40,442 nucleotides of DNA, taken from Caulobacteraceae bacterium. Lineage in GTDB: Bacteria > Pseudomonadota > Alphaproteobacteria > Caulobacterales > Caulobacteraceae. The stretch is taken from assembly GCA_947475415.1 (NCBI GenBank), contig CANJLH010000029.1:1-40442 (forward strand), in the 5' to 3' direction. How positions within the stretch are numbered: position 1 is the stretch's first letter; every line of letters starts with the position of its first letter. Position numbers and translations under genes: made by a program. The notes under the pieces are model-generated. The model had not been told where the DNA came from. It made no database searches and saw only the letters and a list, made by a program, of their open reading frames with translations. Below are positions 1 through 8,684 of this stretch, one piece after another.

Positions 1-2803
1 GCGTGGCCGGCGCTGGCGTAGGTCGCGGCCTCCTGGACCACCGTCTGGGCTTCCGGCGTCAGGATCGACTGATCGAACGGGAAGTAGACGATGAACTGCT
101 TGGCCTCATACGCCGGCGGAGGCGGCGGAGGGGGCGGCGGAGGGGGCGGAGGCGGCGGGGGCGGAGCCGCGGCGAAGGACTTGCGCACCTTGATACCGTA
201 GGTCCGCGGCGCCTCGACCACCAGGTGGCCGACGCCGGCGGTGTAGTTGGGCGTGATGCCCCGATAGCCGTACTTCTTGTTAAGCAGGTTGTTGGTCCAG
301 AGGGCGAACTCTAGCCCTGAGTCTTCCAGCTTGTAGTCGATCTGGGCGTTGACCAGGTCGATGGCCCGCTCCGCATTCCGTTCAATATCGTCGGGCACCA
401 GGGCATAGGCCGTGATCGGAGTGATAGGCGTGCGGCCACGGTGGTAAACGCTGGCCTGCAGGCCTAGCACGCCGGAGCCCATGTCGGCTTCGTAACGACC
501 GCCAAACGACGCCTGCCAGGGCGGCGTATTGGGGATCCTCAAGCCTCCTGCGTTGCCGAGAACCACCCCTTCGCCGGTCACCGCGTTCGGGAAGTCCGTG
601 TACAGTGATTTATTGTACGACACGTTTCCGAACAGCGTCAGGCCCTCGGTTGGGACGGCCTGCAGGGTAAGTTCGACGCCCTCCATCTTCGCCTTGGCGG
701 CGTTCTTGAGCAGGGTGGTGAATCCCTGGGCGCCGCAGGGCGGCGGCGCCCCGTTGATGCAGGCCAGCACCGAGACCTGGAAGTCCGTGTACTTGGTCCG
801 GTAGACCGCCAGGTTCGCCTGCAGGCGATGGTCGAAGAACTCATTCTTCATGCCAAATTCAATGTCTTTGGCGAACTCCGGCTTGGCCGCCCGCTGGGCC
901 GCGCGCCCGAAGGCCCCGCCGCGGAAACCACGGGACAGCTTGGCGTAGATCAGGTTGTTCGGGGTGATCTGGTAGTTGGCGCTGGCCAGATAGGACCAGC
1001 CGCTGAAATAGGCCCGCGAGAACGACCCGTTCGGGCCGAAGGCGCGGACATCCTGGTAACAGTTGTCCGGATTGTTGCCGACCGGGTTAAACACGGTCGG
1101 AATTTCCGCGGGGGTGGCGCCGTTGCAGGTGTAGGTCTTGGTCTGGGCCAGGTAGTTCCAGTCAGCGAGATTTTGCGCGATCCGCTCTTCGGTGTAGCGG
1201 CCGCCCAGGGTGACGCTGAACTGGTCGGTGATCTTGAAGTCGTTCTGGGAATAGACCGCCCAGGTGTTGGTGTTGTTCACCAGGCCATCGTGGCCCGGCA
1301 GCGGCGGCGAGCCGATGGATCCGTCATCCCCGGGTTCCCCAAGCACCCTTCCGTCTGTGGAGAACTGGCCGACGACTGAGAGAATTTCCTGCAGTGCGCC
1401 GGATTGTTGCGAGCCCAGGCCCTTGTCCCAGCTGCCGTACACACCCACCAGCCACTTCAGCCGGTTGTCGATCAGGTTGCCGGAGAAGTTGATCTCCTGG
1501 CTCCATTGGGTGGATTCCTGGTCGGGTTTCAGGGGGTAGGGGATGTTGAAGTTGGCGCCGGTGGCCGGCGCCGGCTGCAGGCCACCGGTGGCCAGGGAGC
1601 CGCTGCCCACCTCAAGCGCCTGGCCGGGGATGGCGTCCAGGTCGAAGATCTTGGTGTTGGAGAAGTGCCGGACACCGGTGATCGAACGGATCTGGAAGTT
1701 GTCGGTGACATCCCAGCGCATGTTGAACGACCCGTGCCAGGTGTTCAGGTTGTCGATCTGGTGGGTGTCGGAGCAGTTGGTGAACAGGCTTTGCCCGATG
1801 CAGGGCGCCAATATGGCGGCGCCATTGGCGACCACTTGATTGAACGCCGCCACATTGCCGGTGGTGAACGCATTTCGCAGCAGCGGCGCATTGACCCGGA
1901 AGTTCGAGGCGAGCGCCGCGGTGAGATAGGCGCTGTCCGGCGGTGAGAACGGAAGCGCGCCCAGTTGCGCCGGGCTGGTCATCTGGACGGGCGCCGGCAG
2001 GGAGATGTTCGCCAGCATGGCGCCGACCTGGCGGGTGCGGCCGTACTCGACCTTCAGGTCCGCCGAGAAGTTATCCGTCGGGTCGTACTTCAGGCCGACC
2101 CGTAAGAGGTGGTCGTTCTTGTCGCCGCCCTGCTTCTGGCCGTTGATCAGCGAGCGGCCATAACCGTCGCGTTTCCAGTAGCGGTAGGCCACCCGCAGGG
2201 CGAGTACGTCCTCCGACAGCGGGATGTTGGCGACCACGTCGGCGCGGTAGGAATTGAACCGGGCGACTTCACCCTCGACATAGCCGTGCAGGCCGTCGTG
2301 GTCGGCGCTCTTGGTGATGATGTTGATGGCGCCGCCGGTGGTGTTGCGGCCGTAGAGGGTGCCTTGCGGTCCGGCCAGCACCTCGGTGCGTTCCAGGTCG
2401 AAGAAGGAGTTGTTCGCCCCAAACGGGTGGGGAATGTTGACATTGTCTTGGTAGAGGCCACCGGCTGGGACACGCCCAGCAGGGAGTCCGACGCCCGCTG
2501 ACCGCGCAGGGCGATCTGGGCGGAGTTCTGCGAACCCGAGGAGTTGCGGATCTGCAGGCTGGGGGTGACCCGGGTCAGCTCCGTGGTCTCGGTGATCCGA
2601 AGGCGCTCCAGCTGCTTGCCGCTCTGGGCCGACACCGCCACCGGGATGGACTGGAGGTTTTCCTCGCGCTTCCGCGCCGTGACCACGATCTCCTCGATCG
2701 TCGTGCCGTCCTGCGCCATCGCCGGGGCGACGGGTATGAAGCCCAGCGCGCCTACGGCGCAGGCAAGCATCAACCGCGTCTGGCGGCCCATGGGTCCAGT
2801 CAT
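1..2803 (-). pseudogene. TonB-dependent receptor with C-terminal poly-Pro/OmpA-like extension; frameshifted, partial
   Basis: Outer-membrane TonB-dependent receptor for an unidentified substrate. The start at 2803 follows a GGGAGG ribosome site. A signal peptide (about residues 1-30, ending AMA) is followed by a TonB box (IEEIVVTARKREENLQ) and the plug. After SLLGVSQPV, near 2455-2466, the frame shifts by one base. The other frame then continues without a stop to the window edge with normal plug and barrel sequence (GLYQDNVNIPHPFG, GPQGTLYGRNTTGGAINI). I checked this frame at five points. The barrel ends with a typical final strand (RTYGIKVRKSF) at about 173. It is followed by 17 consecutive prolines (111-161) and the beginning of an OmpA-like domain (FIVYFPFDQSILTPEAQ), which runs off the window. 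The shift may be a real mutation or a sequencing error. Apart from it, the gene looks full length. Confidence 0.88.
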
Positions 2804-3023
2804 TTCGTTCCTCCCTTTGAATCCCCTGTGGCCGGGGCTTGAGAACTTGTCGCGGTTGTCGGCCCTGCGCCACGTTCAGAGAGCGGACGCTAACACTCGG
2901 GTGCGGGGTATCAAATCCGCTCATGCGGAAACCTGTGACCTGAAGGCCACAAGCGGCTTTTCTCTCCGCCGCGTTGACGTACAGTCGCGAACGACTTGCA
3001 AACCCCACCCCAGGAGCCACCCC

Positions 3024-3569
3024 ATGTCCCTCTACGACATCCCCGTGAACAAGATCGACGGCGCCCCGGCCAAGCTGGGCGACTATGCCGGCAAGGTGCT
3101 GCTGGTGGTCAATGTGGCCTCCAAGTGCGGCCTGACCCCGCAATATGAGGGTCTTGAGAAGCTCTACGCCGACCGCAAGGGCGACGGGCTGGAGATCCTG
3201 GGATTCCCGGCCAACGATTTCCGCGGCCAGGAGCCGGGGACCAACGAGGAGATCGCAACGTTCTGCTCGGCGACCTATGGGGTCGACTTCCCGCTATTCC
3301 AGAAGATCGTGGTGACGGGGCCTGAGAAACACCCGCTTTATCAGGCGCTCACGGCCTCCCGGCCGCAGACCGACGGCGGCGATTCCGCCATGCGCACCCG
3401 CCTTGAAGGTTTCGGCATCCAGACCGGCGGCCCCGGCGAGGTGCTGTGGAACTTCGAGAAATTCCTGATCGGTCGCGACGGCGCGGTGGTGGCACGCTTT
3501 TCCCCCGACACCACGCCGGACGATCCGCGCCTGACGGCGGCCCTGGATGCCGCGCTGAAGGCGAATTGA
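3024..3569 (+). CDS. Glutathione peroxidase family protein
   Basis: Thiol peroxidase of the glutathione peroxidase family, 181 aa, which reduces hydrogen peroxide or lipid hydroperoxides. The catalytic tetrad is visible as C35 (ASKCGLTPQY), Q69 (FRGQEPG), and W142/N143 (VLWNFEKF). C35 is cysteine, not selenocysteine. C81 in the TFCSATYG segment is in the usual place of the resolving Cys of thioredoxin-dependent members, so thioredoxin may be the real reductant. The ATG at 3024 was chosen because AGGAG lies 7 nt upstream and family homology starts there, although the frame is open further upstream. There is no signal peptide, so it is cytoplasmic. The aldo/keto reductase starts 4 nt after its stop, so the two are probably co-transcribed. 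Confidence 0.95.
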   Translation: MSLYDIPVNKIDGAPAKLGDYAGKVLLVVNVASKCGLTPQYEGLEKLYADRKGDGLEILGFPANDFRGQEPGTNEEIATFCSATYGVDFPLFQKIVVTGPEKHPLYQALTASRPQTDGGDSAMRTRLEGFGIQTGGPGEVLWNFEKFLIGRDGAVVARFSPDTTPDDPRLTAALDAALKAN

Positions 3570-3573
3570 GATC

Positions 3574-4566
3574 ATGAAACACGTTAATCTCGGCCGCACC
3601 GGACTGCGGGTGAGCCGCCTGTGCCTGGGCACCATGACCTTCGGCCTGCAGTGCGATGAGGCCCAGAGCCGGGCCATCCTCGACGCCTCCGCTGAGGGCG
3701 GCATCGACTTTCTGGACGCGGCCGACGTCTATCCCATCGGCGGTGACTATACGACGGCCGGCCGCACCGAGGAGATCATCGGCCGCTGGATGACCGGGCG
3801 GCGGCACGACTTCATCGTCGCCACCAAGTGCGTGGGCAAGATGGGTCCCAGATACTGGGATGGCGGCATGTCCAGGAAGCATGTGCTGGACGCGGTAGAT
3901 GCCTCGCTGAGGCGGCTCAAGACCGACTACATCGACCTCTATCAGCTGCACAGCTACGACGAACACACCCCCCTCGACGAGGCGCTGGAGGCGCTGGACG
4001 CTGTGGTGAAGGCTGGCAAGGCCCGCTACGTCGGCGTCTCCAACTGGCCGGCCTACAAGCTGGCCCGGGCCTTGGGGCGCTCGGAGCTCAAGAACCTGGT
4101 GCGGATCGATTCCCATCAGCCGCGTTACAATCTCCTGTTCCGGACCTTCGAACGGGACCTGCTGCCGCTCTGTGAGGAAGAGGGGATCGCGGTGATCCCC
4201 TACAATCCGATGGCTGGTGGTTTTCTGTCCGGCAAGCACAACGCCGGACCGCCCACCGAGGGGACCCGCTTCACCCTGGGCAAGTCAGCGGGGATCTACC
4301 AGGAACGATATTGGCATAACCGGGCTTTCGAGGCGGTGGAGGAGATCCGCAAGGTGGCGGCCGAGGCGGGGATGAGCATGGCCACCCTGGCGGTGCGCTG
4401 GGTGCTGTCGAACCCGGCGATCACCTCGCCGATCGTCGGCGCCAGCCGGCCCGAGCAGCTGGCCGACAGCCTGGCGGCGGCGGCGGCGGGGCCGCTGCCC
4501 GGGGACCTCAAGGCGAAGCTCGATGAGGTGACCCACGACTGGCGGGCGGTGGACGCGGAGCGGTAG
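3574..4566 (+). CDS. Aldo/keto reductase
   Basis: NADPH-dependent oxidoreductase of the aldo/keto reductase family, 330 aa, a normal length for the YajO/YghZ-like group with a TIM-barrel fold. The catalytic tetrad is D48 and Y53 (FLDAADVYP), K85 (ATKCVGK) and H126 (YQLHSYD). The C-terminal cofactor-binding segment (SPIVGASRPEQL) is present. It begins 4 nt after the glutathione peroxidase stop, which suggests an operon for detoxifying oxidised lipids and aldehydes; that role is inferred from position only. The physiological substrate cannot be read from sequence. Confidence 0.94.
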   Translation: MKHVNLGRTGLRVSRLCLGTMTFGLQCDEAQSRAILDASAEGGIDFLDAADVYPIGGDYTTAGRTEEIIGRWMTGRRHDFIVATKCVGKMGPRYWDGGMSRKHVLDAVDASLRRLKTDYIDLYQLHSYDEHTPLDEALEALDAVVKAGKARYVGVSNWPAYKLARALGRSELKNLVRIDSHQPRYNLLFRTFERDLLPLCEEEGIAVIPYNPMAGGFLSGKHNAGPPTEGTRFTLGKSAGIYQERYWHNRAFEAVEEIRKVAAEAGMSMATLAVRWVLSNPAITSPIVGASRPEQLADSLAAAAAGPLPGDLKAKLDEVTHDWRAVDAER

Positions 4567-4573
4567 GCCCGCC

Positions 4574-5359
4574 TTAGCCCACCGGGGCCACGAACAGGGT
4601 CTGGTGGGCTTGGCCGAATATGCCATCACGATCGGCGAGGACGGCGTTGGCCAGACCCAGGCCCTGGCCAAGCGCCAGGGTCGCGGCGTCCACCAGCAAC
4701 CATTCTCCGACCGGTCGCCGGGCCATGTGCAGGGAGATGTCGATGTTGGCGAATGACCAGCGGCCGCGCTCCAGCACATTGGAGACGCCGTTGGGAAAGT
4801 CCGCCAGCATGGCCGCGCAGACCACCGGATTGTGCGGCGAACCGGCCACTACGTCGCAGGGAAAGCGCACCCAGACCGCGCCCGGACCGGGCTCGCCGGT
4901 CATGCCGCGGACGATGCGTGACTCCAGCAGATCGCCGAACACCCCCTGGGCGTTGAAGAACGGCTGGTCGGGCAGGTCCTCCACCAGGGGATAGGGCATC
5001 GGGACCGGTACGACCGGGGTCTCGGCCTCGCGCACCCGCATCACCCGCGCCCGCGCCACCGGCTCGCCGCCGGCGATGATGAAGCTTTCCACCATCTGCA
5101 TTTTGTGGCCCTGGCGGACCACCTCGGCGCGGCCCTGGTTGGGGCCGAAGGGCACGCCGCGGATCAGGTCAATAGTAACGTGGGCGCTGACCATCGGCAC
5201 GGGCGACGGAACCTGCTCGGCCAGATGCATGAGCAGGCCCGCCACGGCCACGCCGTTCTGATTGTTGGGGTTCCATGGGCTGCGGCATGCGGCCCTGGGC
5301 GCGTAAAAATCCCCGTCGGCGTCGAAGAACGCCGGCCGTAAAGCCACCCCGTCAGCCAT
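4574..5359 (-). CDS. TesB-like acyl-CoA thioesterase family protein
   Basis: Double-hotdog thioesterase-family protein of 261 aa, expected to hydrolyse acyl-CoA. The N-terminal hotdog carries the helix NGVAVAGLLMHLAEQ and a strand segment (RAEVVRQGHKMQMVES, then VARARVMR). The C-terminal hotdog carries WSFANIDISLHMARRPVGEW and a final DGIFGQAHQTLFV strand, typical of the TesB-like/4HBT_3 group. It begins 9 nt after the kinase-like gene on the same strand and is probably translated from the same mRNA. Together with the divergent acyl-CoA dehydrogenase and SDR, this suggests it acts in acyl-CoA catabolism. Chain-length preference is unknown. Confidence 0.85.
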   Translation of the reverse strand: MADGVALRPAFFDADGDFYAPRAACRSPWNPNNQNGVAVAGLLMHLAEQVPSPVPMVSAHVTIDLIRGVPFGPNQGRAEVVRQGHKMQMVESFIIAGGEPVARARVMRVREAETPVVPVPMPYPLVEDLPDQPFFNAQGVFGDLLESRIVRGMTGEPGPGAVWVRFPCDVVAGSPHNPVVCAAMLADFPNGVSNVLERGRWSFANIDISLHMARRPVGEWLLVDAATLALGQGLGLANAVLADRDGIFGQAHQTLFVAPVG

Positions 5360-5368
5360 GGATCGAAG

Positions 5369-6409
5369 CTAGCCGCGGTCCTTGATCTGCTTGCCCTTGT
5401 TGAACAGGTAGGTGGCGTAATCGTGCAGTCGCTGGCCGATCTCCATGGGCGCTTGGCCGGCCAGCGCGCGGGCGTAGCTGCCTTCCAGAATGCACCCCAG
5501 CTTGTAGCAGCCCAGGGCGAAGTACCAGGCGATGTCGCTCATGTCGCGGCCGGTCAGCTCGCCATAGAGCTTGATCAGTTCGTCGCGGGTCATGAAGCCG
5601 TCCCACGGCTGAACGTTGGGCTCCTTGGCGTCGCCCTCGTCGTACCAGCTGGTCAGCACCCAGGCGAGGTCGAGGATCGGATCGCCAAGGGTCGAAAGCT
5701 CCCAGTCGATCATGCCGGTGATCTTCGGCGCATTCATGGAGAACATCACATTGGGGAATTGGAAGTCCCCGTGGATGATGCCGATGCGGCCATTGGTCGG
5801 CACATTGTCGGTGAGCCAGGTTCCCAGCTCATCCACATGCGGCAGGGCGGAACCGGTGTAGTTGGGCAGCTCGCGGTAGCCGTCCAGCTGCGAGCGCCAG
5901 CGATCCACCTGGCGGGCGTGCCAGTTGTCGGGCTTGCCGTAGTCGGCAAGGCCCACCGCCTTGTGATCGACCCCGGCCAGGGCCGATGCGCCGCGCATGA
6001 ACTCCTCGCCCATGGCGCGCCGCCAGGAGGCTTCTGTGGCGTAGCGGCCGGGCAGTTCCTTGCTTGGAGAGAAACCCTCCAGGGGCTGCATCAGGTAGAA
6101 GCAGACGCCAATCACGCTGGTGTCGCTGCAGACGCCGTAAAAGGTGGGGTGCGGCACGGCGGAGCCCGCCAGGGCCTTCAGCACTCGCGCCTCGCGCAGC
6201 ATGGTGTCGTTGGAGTTGGGCCTCGGATGCGTCGGCGGCCGGCGCATGACGAATTTCTCGGACCCGCGGGTCATCAGGAACAGGTTGTTTTGCGAGCCGC
6301 CGATCAACTTCTCCACCGCGGTCACGGGCCCCGAGCCCGGCAGATCCTGGGTTTCGATCCAGGCCTGCAGATTTTCCCAGTTCAGCAGTCCGTCGAAATT
6401 ATCCAACAT
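5369..6409 (-). CDS. Aminoglycoside-phosphotransferase-like kinase (ACAD10/11 or LvaA type)
   Basis: Phosphotransferase-family protein of 346 aa with the kinase fold shared by aminoglycoside phosphotransferases. The catalytic loop HGDFQFPN spans residues 213-220 (D215, N220). The metal-binding DWE motif is at 235-237, in a segment reading MIDWELSTLGDPILDLAW. The N-lobe segment FVMRRPP is typical of the subgroup fused to, or encoded beside, acyl-CoA dehydrogenases. Members of that subgroup (the N-terminal part of human ACAD10/11, LvaA of Pseudomonas putida) phosphorylate 4-hydroxyacyl-CoA. It is therefore unlikely to be an antibiotic-resistance enzyme. The start has GGAGG about 8 nt upstream. 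The gene is divergent from an acyl-CoA dehydrogenase, which supports the assignment. Confidence 0.9.
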   Translation of the reverse strand: MLDNFDGLLNWENLQAWIETQDLPGSGPVTAVEKLIGGSQNNLFLMTRGSEKFVMRRPPTHPRPNSNDTMLREARVLKALAGSAVPHPTFYGVCSDTSVIGVCFYLMQPLEGFSPSKELPGRYATEASWRRAMGEEFMRGASALAGVDHKAVGLADYGKPDNWHARQVDRWRSQLDGYRELPNYTGSALPHVDELGTWLTDNVPTNGRIGIIHGDFQFPNVMFSMNAPKITGMIDWELSTLGDPILDLAWVLTSWYDEGDAKEPNVQPWDGFMTRDELIKLYGELTGRDMSDIAWYFALGCYKLGCILEGSYARALAGQAPMEIGQRLHDYATYLFNKGKQIKDRG

Positions 6410-6481
6410 GGTCGGCGTTCCTCCATCACAGACGCAGAGAGTTAAGGCCCGGCGCGCCGTATCGTCAATTCGAAAAAATAA

Positions 6482-6500
6482 TTGTTTAGATGATAAACAA
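6482..6500. promoter_or_regulatory. Perfect 7-bp inverted repeat, candidate operator
   Basis: TTGTTTA and TAAACAA separated by GATGA form a perfect 19-bp palindrome. It sits in an AT-rich stretch between the divergent kinase (start 6409) and acyl-CoA dehydrogenase (start 6596) genes, in otherwise GC-rich DNA. Its size and position suit a dimeric repressor controlling both directions. The GntR/FadR regulator at 8685 is the nearest candidate; the TetR protein at 22679 is another. The binder is inferred. Confidence 0.5.
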
Positions 6501-6595
6501 AAATAGCAGTTGACCGTCGCCGCCCCTGGTGCTTGGTTTCAGCCCAAGGCGTGGCGGCCGTTCCGCCGAATGATATGACAACGGAGGTCTCAGAC

Positions 6596-7912
6596 ATGTG
6601 GGATTTTTCGACTGACCCTGAATTCCAGGAAAAGCTCGATTGGATGAAGCGTTTCGTGGAGGAAGAGGTCGCTCCCCTCGACCTTTTGTTCTCCCACCAC
6701 GGTGCAGTCTACGACACCAAGCTCGCCGCCGCCCGCGAGATCCTCAAGCCGCTGCAGGCCGAGGTGCGCAAGAAGCGCCTATGGGCCTGTCACCTCGGGC
6801 CGGAATTGGGCGGCGAAGGTTACGGCCAGCTCAAGCTCGCCCTAATGAACGAGATTCTGGGGACGTCCTACTGGGCGCCCACGGTGTTCGGAACCGCCGC
6901 CCCCGACACCGGCAACGCTGAGATTCTGGCGATGTTCGGCACGGAGGAGCAGAAGCGCCAGTATCTGAAGCCGCTGCTCGATGGCGACATCGTCTCCTGT
7001 TTCTCGATGACCGAGCCCCACGCCGGCGCCGACCCGAAGGAGTTCATCTGCAAGGCCTACCGTGAAGGTGACGAATGGGTGATCGACGGGGAAAAGTGGT
7101 TCTCTTCAAACGCCCGGTTCGCCTCGTTCCTGATCGTCATGGCGGTGACCAATCCGGAGAATTCGCCCTCCAGCCGGATGTCGATGTTCATCGTGCCCAC
7201 CGACACCCCCGGCATTGAGATCAAGCGCAACTCCCAGCTGATGGACGAGGATCCCTGGGTGGACCACGGTAGCCACGCCTATATCCGCTACAACAAGGTG
7301 CGCGTGCCCCTGGACGCCATGCTCGGCGGTCCCGGTGAGGGCTTCAAGGTCGCCCAGGCGCGGCTGGGCGGCGGGCGAATCCACCACGCCATGCGCACGG
7401 TGGGCAAATGCCAGAAGGCCATCGAGATGATGACCGAGCGGGCGGTGTCGCGTCAGACCAAGGGCCGCATGCTGGGTGACCACCAGTTCGTCCAGGGCAT
7501 GATCGCCGACTCGGTGATCGAGCTGGAGATGTTCCGGCTGATGGTGATCAAGACCGCCTGGATCATCGACTCCCAGCCCCATGGCGCCGCGCGCACCCAT
7601 ATCGGCATGTGCAAGGTCGCCATGACCAAGGTGATGCACGACATCGCCTACCGGGCGATTCAGATCCACGGCTCCCTGGGCGCCACCAACGAGATGCCGC
7701 TGGGGGCCATGTACATTGGCGCCATCTCGCTGGGTCTCGCCGATGGTCCCACCGAGGTGCACAAGGTGCAGGTGGCCAAGGCGGCGCTCGGCATGGCCAA
7801 GGCGGCGCCGGGCCTGTTCCCCTCCGCCCACCTGCCGACCCGGCGTGCCGAGGCCTACGAGCGCTACGCCCACATCCTCAAGAAGCACAACTATGAGCTG
7901 GCGGTCGCATGA
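6596..7912 (+). CDS. Acyl-CoA dehydrogenase (ACAD10/11-like)
   Basis: FAD-dependent acyl-CoA dehydrogenase family protein, 438 aa from the chosen start. The ATG at 6596 (MWDFSTDPEF) is preferred over an in-frame start at 6533 because GGAGG lies 8 nt upstream and family homology begins there. Visible family segments are the N-terminal helices, CFSMTEPHAGADP and GEKWFSS in the beta-domain, and the C-terminal QIHGSLGATNEMPL then LADGPTEVHKVQVAK. That C-terminal ending matches ACAD10/11-type enzymes rather than the medium-chain type. Its stop overlaps the following SDR start (ATGA). With the divergent kinase it may form a two-step 4-hydroxyacyl-CoA pathway, in which phosphorylation is followed by elimination. 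This is inferred from the family and the neighbourhood. Confidence 0.93.
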   Translation: MWDFSTDPEFQEKLDWMKRFVEEEVAPLDLLFSHHGAVYDTKLAAAREILKPLQAEVRKKRLWACHLGPELGGEGYGQLKLALMNEILGTSYWAPTVFGTAAPDTGNAEILAMFGTEEQKRQYLKPLLDGDIVSCFSMTEPHAGADPKEFICKAYREGDEWVIDGEKWFSSNARFASFLIVMAVTNPENSPSSRMSMFIVPTDTPGIEIKRNSQLMDEDPWVDHGSHAYIRYNKVRVPLDAMLGGPGEGFKVAQARLGGGRIHHAMRTVGKCQKAIEMMTERAVSRQTKGRMLGDHQFVQGMIADSVIELEMFRLMVIKTAWIIDSQPHGAARTHIGMCKVAMTKVMHDIAYRAIQIHGSLGATNEMPLGAMYIGAISLGLADGPTEVHKVQVAKAALGMAKAAPGLFPSAHLPTRRAEAYERYAHILKKHNYELAVA

Positions 7913-8658
7913 GCAAAAACTACTTCGACCTGACCGGCAAGGTCATCCTGGTCACCGGTGGCAGCCGGGGACTGGGTCGCGAGATGGTGCGGGCCTTCGC
8001 CGAGAACGGCGCCGACCTGATTATCGTCAGCCGCAAGCTCGACGCCTGTGAAGAAGCCGCCGCCGAAGTCCGAGCCCTGGGCCGCAAGGCCCTGGCCTAT
8101 TCGGCCCATGTGGCCAAGTGGGACCAGATCGATAAGCTGATCGAGGTTGCCTATGCTGAGTTCGGCCGCATCGACGTGCTGGTCAACAATGCCGGCATGT
8201 CGCCCCGGCTGGCCTCGCATGAGGTCACCGAGGCCCTGTTCGACAGCGTGGTGGGACTAAACTTCAAGGGTCCGTTCCGGCTGGCGAGCCAGGTGGCCAA
8301 GCGGATGTATGACGGCGCCGGCGGGGCGATCATCAATGTCTCGTCCTCCGGCGGCATAATGCCCTTGCCTCAGGTGATCCCCTATGGGGCGGCCAAGGCG
8401 GCGTTGAACGCCATGACATTCTCGCTGGCGGCCGAGTACGGCCCGAAGGTGCGGGCCAATGTGCTGTCGGCGGGGCCGTTCCTCACCGATATCGCCAAGG
8501 CCTGGGACCCGGAAAAGCGCGAGAAGGCCGACAACGCCCTTGGCCGTCCCGGCAATCCGGAAGAGGTGATCACCTCGGCCCTGTTCCTGGCCAGCCCGCT
8601 GTCCAGCTACGTCAACGCCGCCCTGGTCAAGGTCGACGGCGGACTGCCCTGCCAATAA
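7909..8658 (+). CDS. Short-chain dehydrogenase/reductase
   Basis: Classical SDR of 249 aa. The cofactor motif TGGSRGLG lies at residues 16-23, NNAG at 93-96, the catalytic Ser at 145/146 in NVSSSGG, and the catalytic YxxxK as Y159/K163 (PYGAAKAA). The C-terminal VDGG is typical. The start overlaps the acyl-CoA dehydrogenase stop by 4 nt, so translation is probably coupled. It likely oxidises a hydroxyacyl or alcohol intermediate of the same pathway. In the levulinate (lva) pathway an SDR (LvaD) acts with the kinase and dehydrogenase homologues, which is a useful parallel but not proof. Confidence 0.93.
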   Translation: MSKNYFDLTGKVILVTGGSRGLGREMVRAFAENGADLIIVSRKLDACEEAAAEVRALGRKALAYSAHVAKWDQIDKLIEVAYAEFGRIDVLVNNAGMSPRLASHEVTEALFDSVVGLNFKGPFRLASQVAKRMYDGAGGAIINVSSSGGIMPLPQVIPYGAAKAALNAMTFSLAAEYGPKVRANVLSAGPFLTDIAKAWDPEKREKADNALGRPGNPEEVITSALFLASPLSSYVNAALVKVDGGLPCQ

Positions 8659-8684
8659 GGGGGCGTCCGGCTCTGGATCTTCCC

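Noticed and set aside
111..161. GGC/GGA-type triplet run as a repeat array or CRISPR
   Set aside because: It is simply the coding sequence of the 17-proline linker; there are no spacers. No CRISPR array was seen anywhere.
2445..2470. Programmed frameshifting in the TonB-dependent receptor
   Set aside because: No slippery heptamer or downstream structure; a one-base loss explains it more simply.
5369..6409. Antibiotic-resistance aminoglycoside phosphotransferase
   Set aside because: The RRPP segment and the neighbouring acyl-CoA dehydrogenase place it with the ACAD10/11-type acyl-CoA kinases.
5423..6445. Plus-strand open frame of 340 codons opposite the kinase-like gene
   Set aside because: The minus strand has the HGDxxxxxN and DWE kinase motifs; the plus frame has no recognisable feature.
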